NCBI GenBank assembly: GCA_948474755.1
Contig: CAOLHI010000358.1
Location: 619,195-683,194 of the forward strand
DNA: 64,000 nucleotides
Direction of reading: 5' to 3'
Origin: Ctenosaura bakeri
Taxonomy: Eukaryota; Chordata; Lepidosauria; Squamata; Iguanidae
The position numbers and the translations under genes are program-made. This document shows positions 43,845-56,152 of this stretch, in pieces. Within the stretch, counting starts at the first letter, position 1, and every line of letters starts with the position of its first letter. The notes beneath the pieces were generated by a model. It worked only from the letters and a program-made list of their open reading frames with translations, made no database searches and had not been told where the DNA came from.

Positions 43845-44612
43845 AATGGTAAATACAAAAATGTGGACTAAAGATATGAAATTTATTCTGTGCAGTAATT
43901 TAAAAGAAAAAGAAAATATGGACAAGATAATGTACAGACTGCAGAAAAGTTGTCAAAAACGCTTAAGAATGTTCCAAATCAATGTTCTGGTTGTCAAGAC
44001 CAGGAAGGATCTTTCTTTCATATGTGGTGGACTTACAAGAAAGGAAAGAGTTATTAGTCTAAAATTTATATGTCAATTCAAAAAAAGTTAAGAGTAGATT
44101 TTGCAATGTCACCACAGATGTTCTTGTTGGTAATTTTTAATAAATAACTGCATAAGAAATATGGTCTCCTTCTGCAACACATGATAACATTACAAGAATT
44201 TTGTTTCCCCAAACTTGGAAGTGAACTGATGCACCAATGACAGAAAAATGGATTGTTAAAGCCACAGATCTCGCCCAAATTGGAAAACTGATGTGGATTT
44301 TAAATGGTAGATCAACTGAAGATTTTTTTTAAAAGGATGTTTTTAAACCATGTTATGTCAACGGTGTCAGAGTTCTTTTGAATGTTAGCATAGTGTAGTT
44401 AGGATACATTTACTATTAGAGATGAGTCTTTTAGTAATGGGTTGTGTCATTATGTTTTAATTTAGTTTGAATTAGTTTAGTTTTGTTTTAATTCTAATTA
44501 CACACATATAATGTCTGTTTGTGTGTAGTTTGTTTCTTTTCTCGTTTTGTTCTTTTTCTGTGATTGTTTCTTTTGTTAAAGCTAATAAATATCAAACCTG
44601 GAAAAAAAAAAA
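43845..44612 (+). pseudogene. L1 ORF2 C-terminal remnant with 3' UTR and poly(A)
   Basis: An L1 3' end. Across changing frames it encodes CQNA-like cysteine-region text (CSKSMFWLSRPGRIFLSYVV) and a later DLAQIGKLMWILNGRSTEDF stretch like the L1 C-terminus; then a T-rich 3' region, GCTAATAAATATC and an A tail (44602-44612). All catalytic parts are missing and the frames are broken. No target duplication seen. Similar in layout to 30050-32443 but older. Confidence 0.6.
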
Positions 44613-46394
44613 GATAAGTGTTCCTGCCTGATCTCTTAGTTAAGCTTAACTTCTAAACTGTTTCCTCTAAAGCATATTAGGAATGCATAACTAGCAACCA
44701 CACCACCACTTGTATGCCATGTCATTATCCTAATGGGGGCTTTCCTATCTTTAAAAAACATTTTTTTTCCAAATTTAGCTACTTTTTCAATTAGTATTCT
44801 TTAACAAAGGGGAACTGGGTGAGTGCAGAGAGGTCAGAATGTGGGTCATTTTTGCTGCAAACTGTTTAAACTATGTAAACTGTTTCCTCAGACAAAGTGA
44901 GGCAGGCAGGGTTGTTAGATGAAAAAAAGAGAAAGAAATGGAGTGAATCTGTTAATAAATGATTCAGAGGTCAATAGTTCTAGGATAAGCATTTGATAAA
45001 GCACAAACTATTTGAAGTGATGGCTGCTTTGATCTGCCAGAGCCTTTGGAGCATGATGAAATGCCATAATGTACCAAAAGCCTGCCTCATTTTTTTCAAG
45101 GATGGGGTCAGGAGGATACCTAAGACAAAGGGGACAGGAAGCATTTCCCATTTTGGTTTGATTGCTGAATTTTTAGATCAAGAAACTGATCTTCCATTCA
45201 GAGACATTTGAGTAGTATCTATGTTAAAACTAATCTATGGCCAGTTCTATGAAAGAGACTCAGTTGCTGTCAGCAAATTTATATTTCTGAAGAGCTCTGC
45301 TGTTCAAAACTCTTCATCACTGTTCAGCCACCATGTTCTATGAAGCAACCTCTTTTTGGCTAGGAACCTGGACAAGGTCCCCTTTGGGTACAGGATTGTC
45401 CATTGGACTGAATAAATAAGCTTGGCCTGATATGTACCTTTAGCAGCATCTTGGAACATAACGAGATGTAACAGAACCTTAGTACAGCAGAGAGAAAATA
45501 TATATACTCATAGGATAATCTTTCTCACCACAATGACCAGATAACCACTTAATAGCCTGCATTTTCTTTACTAACCTTAGTAATCTTTATTTTCTTGCCA
45601 AGTGGGAATGGAAATGTTTCAAACACTTCTGTACTTGCTTAAAAATCCAGGGAAGCAGAATGGTTTTTCTTACCATTCTACGGTATGATATAGATGACTA
45701 GCTTACCAGGAGGTAATGTACATTTAATGGTAAACCACCATTTGGTACCATTTGAGAAGCCATCATTTTTGGTGTCTGCAATCAGCCGTAATGAATTGCA
45801 AATTGTTCCAGTTTGAATGGCTGCTAATGACACAGTTAAACCAGCAAGTGTAATAACAGGGAGGTGACAACTTTCTGGAACTGCCTTCTCCATATAGTTT
45901 TCTTTCCCCCAGTTCAGCCTACCTTACTCATCTTCATCTGTTTTTAGTAGGAAAACAGATACTCCTCTTTAAGAATTGTTTTCAGGTTACAACTGATTTT
46001 TCCCCCACTCAATGATCCTCATAGTTAAGTAATCATATTTTATTGTCCCCAGGTTTGATGCATTGTATTGGTGATGGCTTCTTGAAGAAGTAACTTATAC
46101 AGTTTAAAGGTCTGTAAATGGAAAAAGAGTGAAGTGGTAATTATGAGAAAGCCTGCCCAAAGCTATGCTACTTTTTCAAATTTTTCTGTCTGGTTAGGGA
46201 AAACTGAGTAACACTACCAAATTCGAGCATGCAAACTTTTCCACTGCTATGAAACAAAATATCTCTACAACTTCCATTTACCTTCTGCTTCCCTTCTCAA
46301 ACTCATGGTACTTGACTTACTCCAGGCATAAATAAATAATAAATAAAATAATGTCTCTACTTTCCTTCTCCCTTCTCCTCTCTTGACACAAATG
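44613..46394. other. Unique AT-rich stretch
   Basis: A 71-codon minus-strand frame (45678-45893) ends near CCTGGTAAGC, a donor-like site, but no family was recognised. Confidence 0.4.
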
Positions 46395-46580
46395 TAGCTT
46401 CTGCTCCCTGTGCTTTACTGAGAATTTGCTCATCAAAATCATCAGTAATCTTCTCATTGCCAAAACCAAATGTCTCTGTTTTGCCCTCTTTCTACTTGAC
46501 TTTTCTGTTGTCTTCTGTACAGTTGACCACTCTTTCTTTATTGACTGCTCATGCCACAGATCTCCATATTCAAGCTGGTC
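46395..46580 (+). pseudogene. Possible L2/CR1-type RT fragment
   Basis: The plus-strand frame reads ISNLLIAKTKCLCFALFLLD then FSVVFCTVDHSFF. This parallels the reverse-transcriptase motif LLDLSAAFDTVDH of CR1/L2-clade LINEs, with the first catalytic Asp replaced. The frame stays open to 46779 but the later part resembles nothing I know. The opposite strand also has open frames (67 and 122 codons), so the assignment rests on one motif. Confidence 0.35.
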
Positions 46581-47245
46581 ATCTTTAGTTCTTCTTCTAC
46601 GTACAAAACTGAATTTTAACATCCTAAGCGGCTTCTTTTCCATTTCTACACTGGCCACTACAACATTTTCCTGTCTGTCTTCCATTGTTTCATGCTGGCC
46701 CTCACATGTTTCTTCAGAACTCTGTGGTCCATTTCATTCACCTCTCTTATCATTTCATCCATCTGACTTCTTACTCTAATACTGTGCACAAATTTTTCAC
46801 CCTTATGTAAAAGGGCTCCCAGGGCCTTAGATGCCTTGGTCCCTTTTCTTTCCATTCTCATATCTAGATTTTACCCTGTGGATTTCATCATACTCATTCA
46901 TCTGACAGTTTCCTGCTCCCACAAAGAACTCTGCCTTTTTCTGACTGTCTCATAGGCCATGTAGATGCTTTTATGCATAATACTATTCTTTCAAATCCTT
47001 CTGTGTAGCTATGAAGACTTTCACACAATAGAACCTACTATAATAAAGTTAAATACATGCAACTGTAATAAATACATATACTTCACCTTGTCACCACTTT
47101 TGCTTGTCTCTATAATCTCCTCTGTGTGGGATGTTAGGGCCCTGTTCTTTTCTGTTTTATAAACTGTCATACAACACCATCATGTAAAAACAAGAGTTTT
47201 GATCTAAACCTAATCATATTTATAAAGACCTACTGAAATCAATGT

Positions 47246-47410
47246 GAGTTGTTGTTGTGCCTTCAAGGTACTTCCAACTTATGGTAACCCTAAGGTAAAC
47301 TTATCATGGGGTTTTCTGAGGCTGAGAGTGTGACACACCCAAGGTGACCCAGTAGGTTTCCAGAGTCACAGTCCAACACTCAGACCCCTGTGCTGTGCTG
47401 GTTCTGACTA
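47246..47410 (-). mobile_element. Sauria SINE
   Basis: GTTGTTGTGCCTTCAAGG, ACTTCCAACTTATGGTAACC, CCCAAGGTGACCCAGTAGG, ACAGTCCAACACTCAGACC. Truncated within the tRNA head. Confidence 0.85.
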
Positions 47411-48787
47411 ATACAGAGCCCTTCAGATGAAGAAAAAAAAGGATCTGAAAGTCCTAGGTTTTGTTCCTGTGTAAACCAATTTTATTTTGGAAATTCATAT
47501 GACATTTTTATCATCTCCAAGTATTTCCTGGGAACTCCCAGCATTATCGAGGACTTGTCTTTCCTACTTCTCAGGCCAGTGAATTGTTTTCCAAAATGAA
47601 ATGCATCCCTACTTGGCAGTCTGTTTGTATTATTCTGCAACTATCCAAGATGGCCAACGTCAATAACCACAGCTTTTCTTTCCAGAACCCTGGTTCAACA
47701 GAGAATAACTGAGAGAAAGAGGAATGTTTGCACTAAAACAAAATGATCTTAACGTTTAACTAGTGTAATATTGCTAAAGAACCTTAGCACTTTGACTATA
47801 ACTCCAGAATAATAACAAAGAAGACTCAGTGGAAATTGCTGAAAAACAAGTTCTGAAATGTTGCTTGAATGTAGATGGGACATGTGATCAGTGGGAAGGG
47901 AATGAGGAAGGACACAAGGGACCAAAGGGGAGTGAAAGACAACTGGGGTATTTCAGGAGTTTGAATTCAAATCTGTGAATGTGCACATAAAATAAAAATA
48001 AAAAAGAACTGGAAAGGTATTGATATTTTAATAAGCTTTTCTCCTTTTCCAGATAAGCTCTTTGTTGCATTGGTTGTCTCTGTATCAAAAGCAATGCACA
48101 ATTTGTTAATTGAGTTAAATACATATGATACAATATATAACATAATAATAAATAATAAGAGCTGTATTGGCAATAACTCATAAATTTCAAAAGTAGGAGA
48201 TTTGGCTCCTGGTAGGCTAGTGGCCAGAATTTCCAGGCCACAGCTCTGCAATGAGAAGAGCTTTCATGGTAAATGTGCCAGATAGACTGATTTCTGGCTG
48301 GAGAAACTCCCCCTGGATTAAAGGGGGAGCAGAAGATCCTCTATTGGGGCCTGGAATTCCATTTACTTTTGAGTAAACACATTATGAATGGGAAGGATTG
48401 AGGGAGTGACATCTTTTGCCTCTGCTGTGAAACTCAGCTGTTGAGATCTGAGGACATGATGTCCCCATAACAGTCCCCATAACTGCTTTTTAAAAGAAAA
48501 CTCTTAATTAAATCTTTGGAGTTATGAAAATAAAATATTCTTCTGATTAAAATGGAACATCGAAGCCTCTCCAGCCATTTTCTTTCTTCAATCAAGAGCT
48601 AAATAAGTGTGTTTACTGTCCAAAATTGGGACAAATAAATTAGAACATTGGGGGTTGACATCTTTAAAAGAGAATAAGTAAGGATAAAAAATATATATCT
48701 TGTGAATAGACAGATTTGATTTTTTTTTTTATTTTGGTAAGACAGAGTTGGATTTTAACAAGGAAAAACTACAGCATGAGAAAGTAG
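47411..48787. other. Unique AT-rich stretch
   Basis: Nothing recognised; T run near 48720. Confidence 0.45.
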
Positions 48788-49328
48788 AGATGGTGGTGCA
48801 GTGGTTAAATGTCGGTACTGCAGCTACAACGTTGTGACTTTGGCCCTTTCTGCATGTGGGGGGGGCAGGCGAAAACACCTGAAAACAGAGCTTACCAGCA
48901 GCCAGGCAAGTCTGTCACCACACAGAGCAGCATGAACTCACTGCTCCACAGTCCTCTGGTGTCCCAAATGGTGGCTTCCAGTTGGTGGAGGCTCTCCACC
49001 AACCGGAGAAGCTCGCCAGCTGGAAGCCCACCCCCGGCAGATCTGCAGACACGCACTTGCGCGCACCTACAAATCTGCTTCTGAGCCGGGTGATGGAGCG
49101 GCACAGGTTGCGTACTCCATGGTTTTTAAAAACCTCTGAAAAGAGGTTTTTAAAAAACACGCTGCGCAACAAGCTCCTGTCGCTCCTGCGTAGATTGAGG
49201 TGTGGAACTACAAAAATTAGTCCACGCCAGCCGTTGGAGGTCGCTCTGCACCATTTTAAAATGCTAATGCAGAAATGGCCTTTGTTCCTACAGGGCTCCA
49301 GGTTGACTCAGCCTTCCTGTTTTGCCAG
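48788..49328 (+). mobile_element. tRNA-derived SINE split by a TIR element
   Basis: GATGGTGGTGCAGTGGTTAA, ATGTCGGTACTGCAGCTACA, ACGTTGTGACTTT before the insertion; TTTGTTCCTACAGGGCTCCA and GGTTGACTCAGCCTTCCTG after it. Joined at one TTT, the two parts follow the order of the SINE at 7193-7405. Confidence 0.8.
48842..49280. mobile_element. TIR DNA element, TSD TTT
   Basis: 439 bp. GGCCCTTTCTGCATG at the left and ATGCAGAAATGGCC at the right are inverted repeats; TTT flanks both sides (48839-48841 and 49281-49283). The interior is GC-rich with two nested inverted repeats: GGCTTCCAGTTGGTGGAGG ... CCAACCGG ... CCAGCTGGAAGCC, and TTTTTAAAAACCTCT ... AGAGGTTTTTAAAAA. The interior differs from 3384-3822. 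No transposase. Confidence 0.8.
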
Positions 49329-50742
49329 ATATGTTAACCTTTGGTGGAAGAAAGTTCATTTCCCTTTTTCTGGATAGCAAAATTGGGAAAGGAAAAGGGG
49401 AATATTATCATTGAGAGGCTTGAATCAATTTGACTGTTATGATCTGTGAACTTTTTCCTTTTTTTCTTTTCTTTTTTTCCCCTGCTTTTTAATTTCTGAT
49501 CTAAACTGTTTTCTTTGTGTTGTTTTTTCCCCTTTTTCTTAAGCATTTGTTGAATGTTAGTGTTTTTTAGAAATAATTACTGAAGTTTTTAAAAAAATTA
49601 AATGTAAAGCTTTAAACATCTATCTGACAACATTTTTGACGTAAAATTATTTGTACATAAATAGATGCTTAACACCTTCTATCTCAAGAACCCATCGGTG
49701 TCAGGAGACTATTAACCAGGAAGTATTGACAATGCAAACTGTAATTGCTTAGAAATCTTCCCTCACCACCAGGAATATTGATATAATTTCTGGAAATACA
49801 CCAACTCCCCTGAGGGTACACATTGGATGGGCAGCTAAAGCTGAAGGTCAGCCAACAGACAAAAAGTGAGGTTTGGTGTTGACCACTGAAATTACACACT
49901 GGCCTCATTTTGGATGACAGTGGTTTTCTGGTTCTTATGCAAAAATGCAATGTTTAACAATGTTTAAATTGACTCTTCACTTCCTGTGTATGTGGGGGTT
50001 CTTACTGTCCAAAGATCTGTTTCTCAGAAACAGCTTTCACCCACTACCCAGGAATATTAAGAAATGTTTATTTGTCTGACTATGTATCAGCATGTCCATG
50101 ATTGGCTGGGCATATGTTTTTAAGTTTAACAAAGTTTAAGTAAACCTTCTGGTTTATCACTGATAAGAGTTGAATGAAAGTAATCATTGCAATGGCAGCT
50201 TTAAGCCGTAAACAGAAAGCCTTTGCACATAATGCCCACTTTTAAAACTAGTGCTGTGTTGATATTAAAGTAACAAATAAAGAGATATAATACATATTTG
50301 ATATTTGGGGTGATCAGTGTGCTGGACTTCCAATAATTATTACTAGAATATTTGCTAGAATTTAAAGGGGAACACTTTTACAACTCCATGCTTGTGACAA
50401 AATACTGGATATTGTTATGACTGTCCTAAGGTTGAATTTTGCTTCTTAGAAACCTCTTCTGCAGCCAAAATCAAATGAAGAATTAACTTGCCTTGTGTCA
50501 TAACCATCTGTAATTACCTGTGGCAGTGGTAGGGAATGGCATGTGATTATAAGAGACAATGTCTTTTCAAGAAAGATAAAGACATGACAGAGCCAAAGTC
50601 CGTATTCATGATGCACTTGCTGTTTGCAGTTTCTATATGTTTTATAGTGCTTCAAAAATCTGTCTGGAGATAACAGTTGGAAACAAAAGTGGGCAACAAT
50701 GTCTATCTTAACACTTTCTGCTCTCTAAAAAATTGTTCTTGA
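49329..50742. other. T-rich then unique stretch
   Basis: 49450-49560 is T-rich and could be a decayed LINE 3' region, but I cannot assign it. The rest is unique. Confidence 0.4.
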
Positions 50743-50908
50743 TTTTATGTGACTTCAAATCATAAGCCATGAACTTATCACGGGTTTTGCTGGGGGCTGA
50801 AAGTATGTGATGCACCCAAGGCTACCCAGTGGGTTTCCATGGCTGAGCCATGGAATCAAACCCAGGTCTCCAGAGTGGTAGTCCAATGCTCAAACTGCTA
50901 AACCTTAC
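50743..50908 (-). mobile_element. Sauria SINE
   Basis: ATGTGACTTCAAATCATAAG, AAGGCTACCCAGTGGGTTTC, GGAATCAAACCCAGGTCTCC, AGTCCAATGCTCAAACTGC. Confidence 0.8.
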
Positions 50909-52294
50909 TAGGTCTCTAAAAAATTACCTTTACTTTTTACCCAGTTTTGGCTTGCAGCCTCTGCAATACACAATAGGAGAGCTGGTCCTACTGTGAGGCA
51001 AAATGAGACAGCCAATGTGGATATCAGATTTTAGGTTTCATGGAAAGAAAGTATAATCAACTGTCAGTTATTTGATTTGTCATTATTGTATTTTTATTGC
51101 CATAAATAAAGAGAAAGCTCTTCTCTCTTATGTGCTGGAATAATCTGACTGACTTTGGGCTTATCCAGACTGCTCTGAAGAATTCTGAGTCCTAACAATA
51201 TAGCTCCCTGAGTTTTGCTGAAGTTTGATGGTTGTTGTCACTTCTGCATCCACTCATTCCATTCTTTTTGGATACTGATTGTAACAATTGCTTGGATCTG
51301 CACTAGGGTTCTTCCAAGGTATTTTTGCTTTGTTTTTAAATGGGGTATGGTAATGGGGTACAGTTTGCTGAACTGTTCCTGAAGGACAATTCTTTTCTCT
51401 TTTCTGAACTTTCTGAATTTTCTTTTTAAAGTCAGAGTTATAGTACGAAAGTGCTATAACACTTTCGTTATGTCTCAGAATTAAAAAGAGAGTGGGAATA
51501 AAATGTTTTAGCCCATGCTTGGAATTGCCAAAAAAAAAAAAAAAAAAACAGTAGGAGATAACAAAAATGTTTTTAAAGAATCCTGAGAGTTACTGCAACA
51601 AATACTGCAAATTCTTGGCAAATTTGCCCCATCTGGAGGAGTTCTTAGTACAACCTGCATGTTGACTTGGGGAGAGAGGAACACCCTTTGCTGAGTTGCT
51701 TCAGGCAGCAAAATGCCTTAGGCCAAAGCTGCACAATGGGGAGTGATAGTTTCTCATACCGCTGAATGCCAAACCTTAGGCAGAGCAACAGTTCTTACAT
51801 CCAACATGCCCTGAGCTCCAGCAATCTTCAACTTTCAATTGTTGCCATGTATTGAAATGGTTGTTAAGAACTGGGTCTCATCTTTTTTTTTTCCTCCAGT
51901 GGGAAGTTAATGATGATGTGTTTTTGTGTTTTTTTACTGAACTCAAGAATACTGAGGTTTCATGAGAAAGAAACCACAATTGGAGTGACACATTGATGAC
52001 CACTGCATAACTAAACAGACACAATCATGGCTACGTTCACAAGAAAATAAATGTAGGCATTTTGAAATAACGACTCCTGCTCTGTAATTACAAAGTTATA
52101 TGTGTCTTTTAGTGGTTGGCCCCAAGAAAATAACTGCCAGGAGGTTCCTGGCATCTAATACCAGAGGATTCTGAATCACTCTGGATCCCTTGACCACTGA
52201 TTTATGTACCCACAAAAGCCAGATACTGAACACAGCAAAGTTGAAAAGCATGTATCAGAGATGCTCTTGGCAGGATATGTGATAAGGGGTAAAG
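50909..52294. other. Unique AT-rich stretch
   Basis: Contains a small hairpin ACGAAAGTGCTATAACACTTTCGT (split into 9-bp arms) at about 51443-51468 and an A run at 51530-51548. Confidence 0.45.
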
Positions 52295-52380
52295 TAATAG
52301 CTCCCAGAGTCACACAGCCAACATGGCTGCTAGCAATGTTAACTGTGGAATTCTAGAAGTCCAAAGAAGCTATGTTCCTA
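52295..52380. repeat. Fold-back MITE fragment
   Basis: ATAGCTCCCAGAGTCACACAG, CCAACATGGCTGCTAGCAAT and TTCTAGAAGTCCAAAGAAGC, a diverged palindrome of the 18722-18838 family. Confidence 0.35.
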
Positions 52381-52659
52381 AGGTCCAGTAATGGCTTAAC
52401 AAAAAAAAGCATATGGGGAGTGGAAATAATGTCCTTTACCTAAGCTGCTGATGTCTTGGCAGGTTTGAAAAACATAGGAACCTCCTGTGTATTGAGTCAC
52501 CCTAGTACTTTTGACTGCGTATGTGAGGCCCCACATGGTTGCCCGGCATTCCCTGCACCACTCCATGTTCCCCACACAGGAAACAGTGTACTTCACACAG
52601 AAAACACAGTTTCCTGCACAAATAAAATAAAATGTCCATGCACATTTCTTTGCAGAATT

Positions 52660-52844
52660 CAGTAAGCCCTCCTTACCCATGACCTCAGGTGAAACATTGT
52701 GATGGCAACGTGCGTGCAGACACATTAAAGCATATGTGCACATGTTGCTGCCATTGAATATAATGGATTGCAAGCATATGTGAATTTCACTATTCACAGA
52801 GGTTCCTGGAACAAAATTCCCCCCAAAATATGAGAGGCCCACTG
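52660..52844. mobile_element. Tigger-like MITE
   Basis: CAGTAAGCCCTCCTTACCC and, at the right, ATATGAGAGGCCCACTG followed by TA. Inverted ends of Tc1/mariner type, as at 37907. The 173-codon minus-strand frame (52396-52917) that crosses it is not a gene. Confidence 0.65.
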
Positions 52845-53462
52845 TAATTCCTTGAAGGACTTCACAAAATGCAAATACGAGGAGAATCCTGTGCAGAGGT
52901 TTTTTGTATTTTCCCACAGTGGGAAGAAGACTTGTAAGGAGGAACAGTGATCACATTTATATCGCTTCTGTCTAGTTCCTCTTGCTTCTAAGTCCAGGTC
53001 ACAGATCCTAACAAAACAGCAATAAAGAATTGTTACTGCGGCCCAGGCATACCCGGAGATAGCACTTGATATCGTTTTGATATCAAACCATTCAGCTTTC
53101 CTCTGCCATCCCGCTCCACGTGTTTGCGAGGCCTCCAGACAAGCACATAAACAGGAGCGGCCGATAATTGCTGGACATTCCATTCTCCACCTAGGCAGGC
53201 CGGACACAGCCAGTTCGCCACTTCAGGGACCTCTCTGGCAAACAGCTCATTGCTTATGTGCGATACTAACAAAGGCTCCCTGCCCCGAGCAGGTAGCCTC
53301 ACAAAGCTGTACTAAGCGCTCCGTATTTGCATACTGGCTACACTATTGTTAATTCGGCTCTAAGCCAATCAAGCTAAACTCTGACCTTTCCAAGGCTTTG
53401 TCCCACTACTAAATCGCATTGTTCTCACCGAGTAAGGTATGGCCTGCAGTCACAATTCACCC

Positions 53463-53470
53463 TATAAAAA
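53463..53470 (+). promoter_or_regulatory. TATA box of the solo LTR
   Basis: CCTATAAAAACCCC, placed about halfway along the LTR and 240 bp before its AATAAA. It could still drive transcription rightward into flanking DNA. Confidence 0.6.
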
Positions 53471-53709
53471 CCCCTGATTCCGAGACCCTCCTCGGATTGC
53501 TCCCGAGTTCCAGACCGCCTTGCTGCCACTTTGTTCGGCGAGCTCCCCTCAGTGAACCACGCTGAGCTTCTTCCCTGCACCCCAACTTTGCTCTCAAGGT
53601 CCAGGACTACGAGACAGGTGTCGTATCACCCGCTTCCCTCTAAAAATCCCTATTTCCGATTCTTTAGTTAGCTGTGTGACTGTGGTGTCTTTAATATTTG
53701 TCTGTATTT

Positions 53710-53715
53710 AATAAA
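53710..53715 (+). terminator. Polyadenylation signal of the solo LTR
   Basis: AATAAA in TTTAATAAAACATC, followed by a T/G-containing stretch. Confidence 0.55.
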
Positions 53716-54034
53716 ACATCACTTCTGCTATTTTGAACCATCTGACTGCTTGACTGACCTGACCCCATAGACGCTGGGTTGCAAGTTCCTGCTAAGTTAC
53801 CCTGCCTCTCGCTAGCTTTAGTGAGTGCTCCAGCTAATTTTCCCCCAGGTGTTGTTGTTGTTGTTGTTTAGTTATTTAGGTGTCCCTCACGGGACCCCCA
53901 GAGATCAGGGTAACAGAATGCTGGAGAAATCTCTGTAGCCTCATTCTGTACTCAGGATTCTCTGCAAGGGGAATTCATGCCCATTACAATGGGGACATAA
54001 GATGTGTAAGTTGCTGATTCACATAGGGAATTCC

Positions 54035-54405
54035 TATTGCTGTTAATTGTAATCAAGTTGATTTGACTTATGGTGACCCTATAAATGAGAGATCTCCAAG
54101 TTGTCCACAGATCTGTTCAGATCTTGCAGACTCAGAGCTATGGCTTCCTTGATTGAGTCTCTCCATCCGTAATGTGATCTTCCTCTTTTCCTACTGCCTT
54201 CCACCTTGCCAAACATTATTGGCTTTTCTAGTGAGTCAGGTCTTCTCATAATGTGTCCAGAATACAACAGCCCCAGTTTAGTCACCTTGGCTTCCAGGGA
54301 GAATTCAGGCTCAATTTGCTCTTGAACCCATTTTTATTTGTATTTTTGGCAGTCCATAGTATCTGTAGAACTCTCCTCCAGCACCACATTTCAGATGAGT
54401 TTATT
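54035..54405 (-). pseudogene. BovB (RTE) LINE C-terminal end
   Basis: The minus strand keeps a 68-codon open stretch: LLYSGHIMRRPDSLEKPIM, GKVEGSRKRGR, WRDSIKEAIALSLQDLNRSV. This is the conserved C-terminal tail of BovB after the RT domain. Upstream (54290-54405) frames encode the FEMWC-like region, and past the stop comes the BovB tail GACTTATGGTGACCC (plus-strand reading). RT and endonuclease are absent. It is the best-preserved BovB tail in the window. Confidence 0.8.
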
Positions 54406-55995
54406 CTTTTCCTATCACTGTTTTTCAAAGGAATTCCTATGGGATACCATTAGTCACAGCAGTGTTTCTTGCTTTCCATGGTCTTACTCCTAAGGACACA
54501 GGTAACAAAAATTACAACAGATGGTTATGCCAGATATTATACAACTACTGTTTAATTCACTTTCATTGTACAAGTACATTGGGTAAATTCACTGAATTCA
54601 GGAAGTTTGTTCTGAATATTTACTTCCTTCCCCAAAAAAGTCAATCAATTGGTCAACGTTGGGTACCTTTGCTCCAAAGTCCATATTTATCTGTTTTATA
54701 ACACAGCTGGCTTTTACACTTCTGCACATGCTTTATTCCTTGTTTACCTTTTGATGACTTCATTCAATTTCTTTTCTGTGCAACACATCCTTCACTGTTG
54801 GCCATACCAGCAGGAACTGATGGGAACTGGAGGTATGCCTCCATGGCTTCCTCTCAAGAGCTAGAAGTGGCAGATTGTTCAATAGTGAGAATGAGGGGTT
54901 TCCCACCCTTTTAGACTATTAAATTTGGTACTACCTGTTCCTGACTGCTTTTCATATGCGGAGGTCTTGGCTGCTAGGTAGCACATACTGGGTAGAGAGT
55001 TATTGACCACTTTAAAGAGTAGCAGAACCCCCACAGAACCATTATTAGCAACAACAGCTGATGATGCTTTGGGAGATCTGTACCATCTCCATGGTGTTAG
55101 ATTATAGCTTGTATGCGACACCTGATAATGGATAACATAGCAGCTGGGGATAATTGCAAATTGAGTTTGACAATATATGGAGGCCCAAAGTTCTCCACCT
55201 TTGATCCAAAGTCCAGGAAGCAGATTTTCCCCAAAACCTTCTAAAGTCACCATGGCAAGGTCTTACATGCTTCCCCCCCATAACATTACGTATTCATTTT
55301 CAACTCTTGTTAGCCATCTCAAAGTATGGTGTCAGGAAATAGGGACTCACAGAGAAAATGAGTAACAAAGGATCTGTTTGGATCTTTTCATTGCCCTTTC
55401 ATTTGGATCCTTTCATTGCCCTCTCCAGTTTCAACACTGGACATTGAAGAAGTAGATATCTCTCCCTGCATCCACTTTTTTTTCCCTTTTGTCTTTTAGG
55501 GCAAAAGAGAATTTTAAAAACGTGGCAAGTTCTGTGACTGATTCCCAATGAATGCTGTTTGGGAAGGAAAAAGGAGACTGGATGATTGAACACAGCAGTC
55601 TACTTAACTTTTGGAAGTGTATGAAATTGACCAGAAAATACATGGAGTGAGGTGTCTTCTGGGCAGAAGGCAGATTAAAGTGGATTGACTTTTGAAGACA
55701 GTGCTCTGCAACAGGCACAAGAAGATGTTCTGGTACAACCCTCTTAAAAACAAGACGATGATGATTAAATTTCCAGAAGGGCCTGTCAATAAACAAAGAT
55801 TACTTCATTTGTATCTTTTGGAAGAGAAGTAGTTCTCGTCTCTTAGGGTAGCCAGAAAGACTCCTTGGACTCCCTTCGCCACTCTCACCTCCTTCACACT
55901 TTCTTCCCTCACTATCTGGTGACCGAAAACACTTTGGAAACTCACGTCAAACTCTGTTGCCTTCCTTCTGAATTCCCTCTTTGGATCAGCTAAAC
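54406..55995. other. Unique AT-rich stretch
   Basis: Frames of 60-124 codons without recognisable motifs. Confidence 0.45.
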
Positions 55996-55999
55996 AGAA

Positions 56000-56152
56000 A
56001 CTTCAAAACAAAACAAAAACTTCTTTGGAGGTTTTTAAACAGAGGCTGGCTGACCATATGCCCAGAGTGCTTTGATTGTGTATTTATGCATGGCAGGGGG
56101 CTGGACTGGATGGCCCTTGTAAGTATCTTTCCACTCTATGATTCTATGGTTC
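56000..56152 (+). mobile_element. CR1 LINE 3' end
   Basis: GGAGGTTTTTAAACAGAGGC, TGGCTGACCATATGCCCAG, GCATGGCAGGGGGCTGGACT, GGATGGCCCTTGTAAG and the terminus CTCTATGATTCTATGG. Less diverged than those at 13 kb. Confidence 0.9.

Larger units (their letters stand above)
53031..53915 (+). mobile_element. Solo LTR of an endogenous retrovirus-like element
   Basis: The ends TGTTAC (53031) and GTAACA (ending 53915) are perfect inverted repeats with the TG...CA signature. GAAT is duplicated at 53027-53030 and 53916-53919. Inside are a TATA box (TATAAAAA, 53463-53470), GC-rich sequence after it, and a polyadenylation signal AATAAA (53710-53715), in the order U3-R-U5 on the plus strand. A (GTT)n run is at about 53852-53868. 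No primer-binding site or gag/pol follows, so the internal part was lost by LTR-LTR recombination. A 4-bp duplication fits gammaretrovirus-like or gypsy-like elements; the family is not assigned. Confidence 0.85.

Noticed and set aside
45678..45893. 71-codon minus-strand frame ending near a GTAAGC donor-like site
   Set aside because: A stop codon precedes it without a convincing acceptor, and no family is recognised.
46317..46861. Lysine/arginine-rich minus-strand frames that resemble a coiled coil
   Set aside because: They are the complement of T/C-rich DNA; the plus strand there looks more like an old LINE RT fragment.
52396..52917. 173-codon minus-strand frame
   Set aside because: It runs through a Tigger-like MITE and unique DNA, and no protein family is recognisable.
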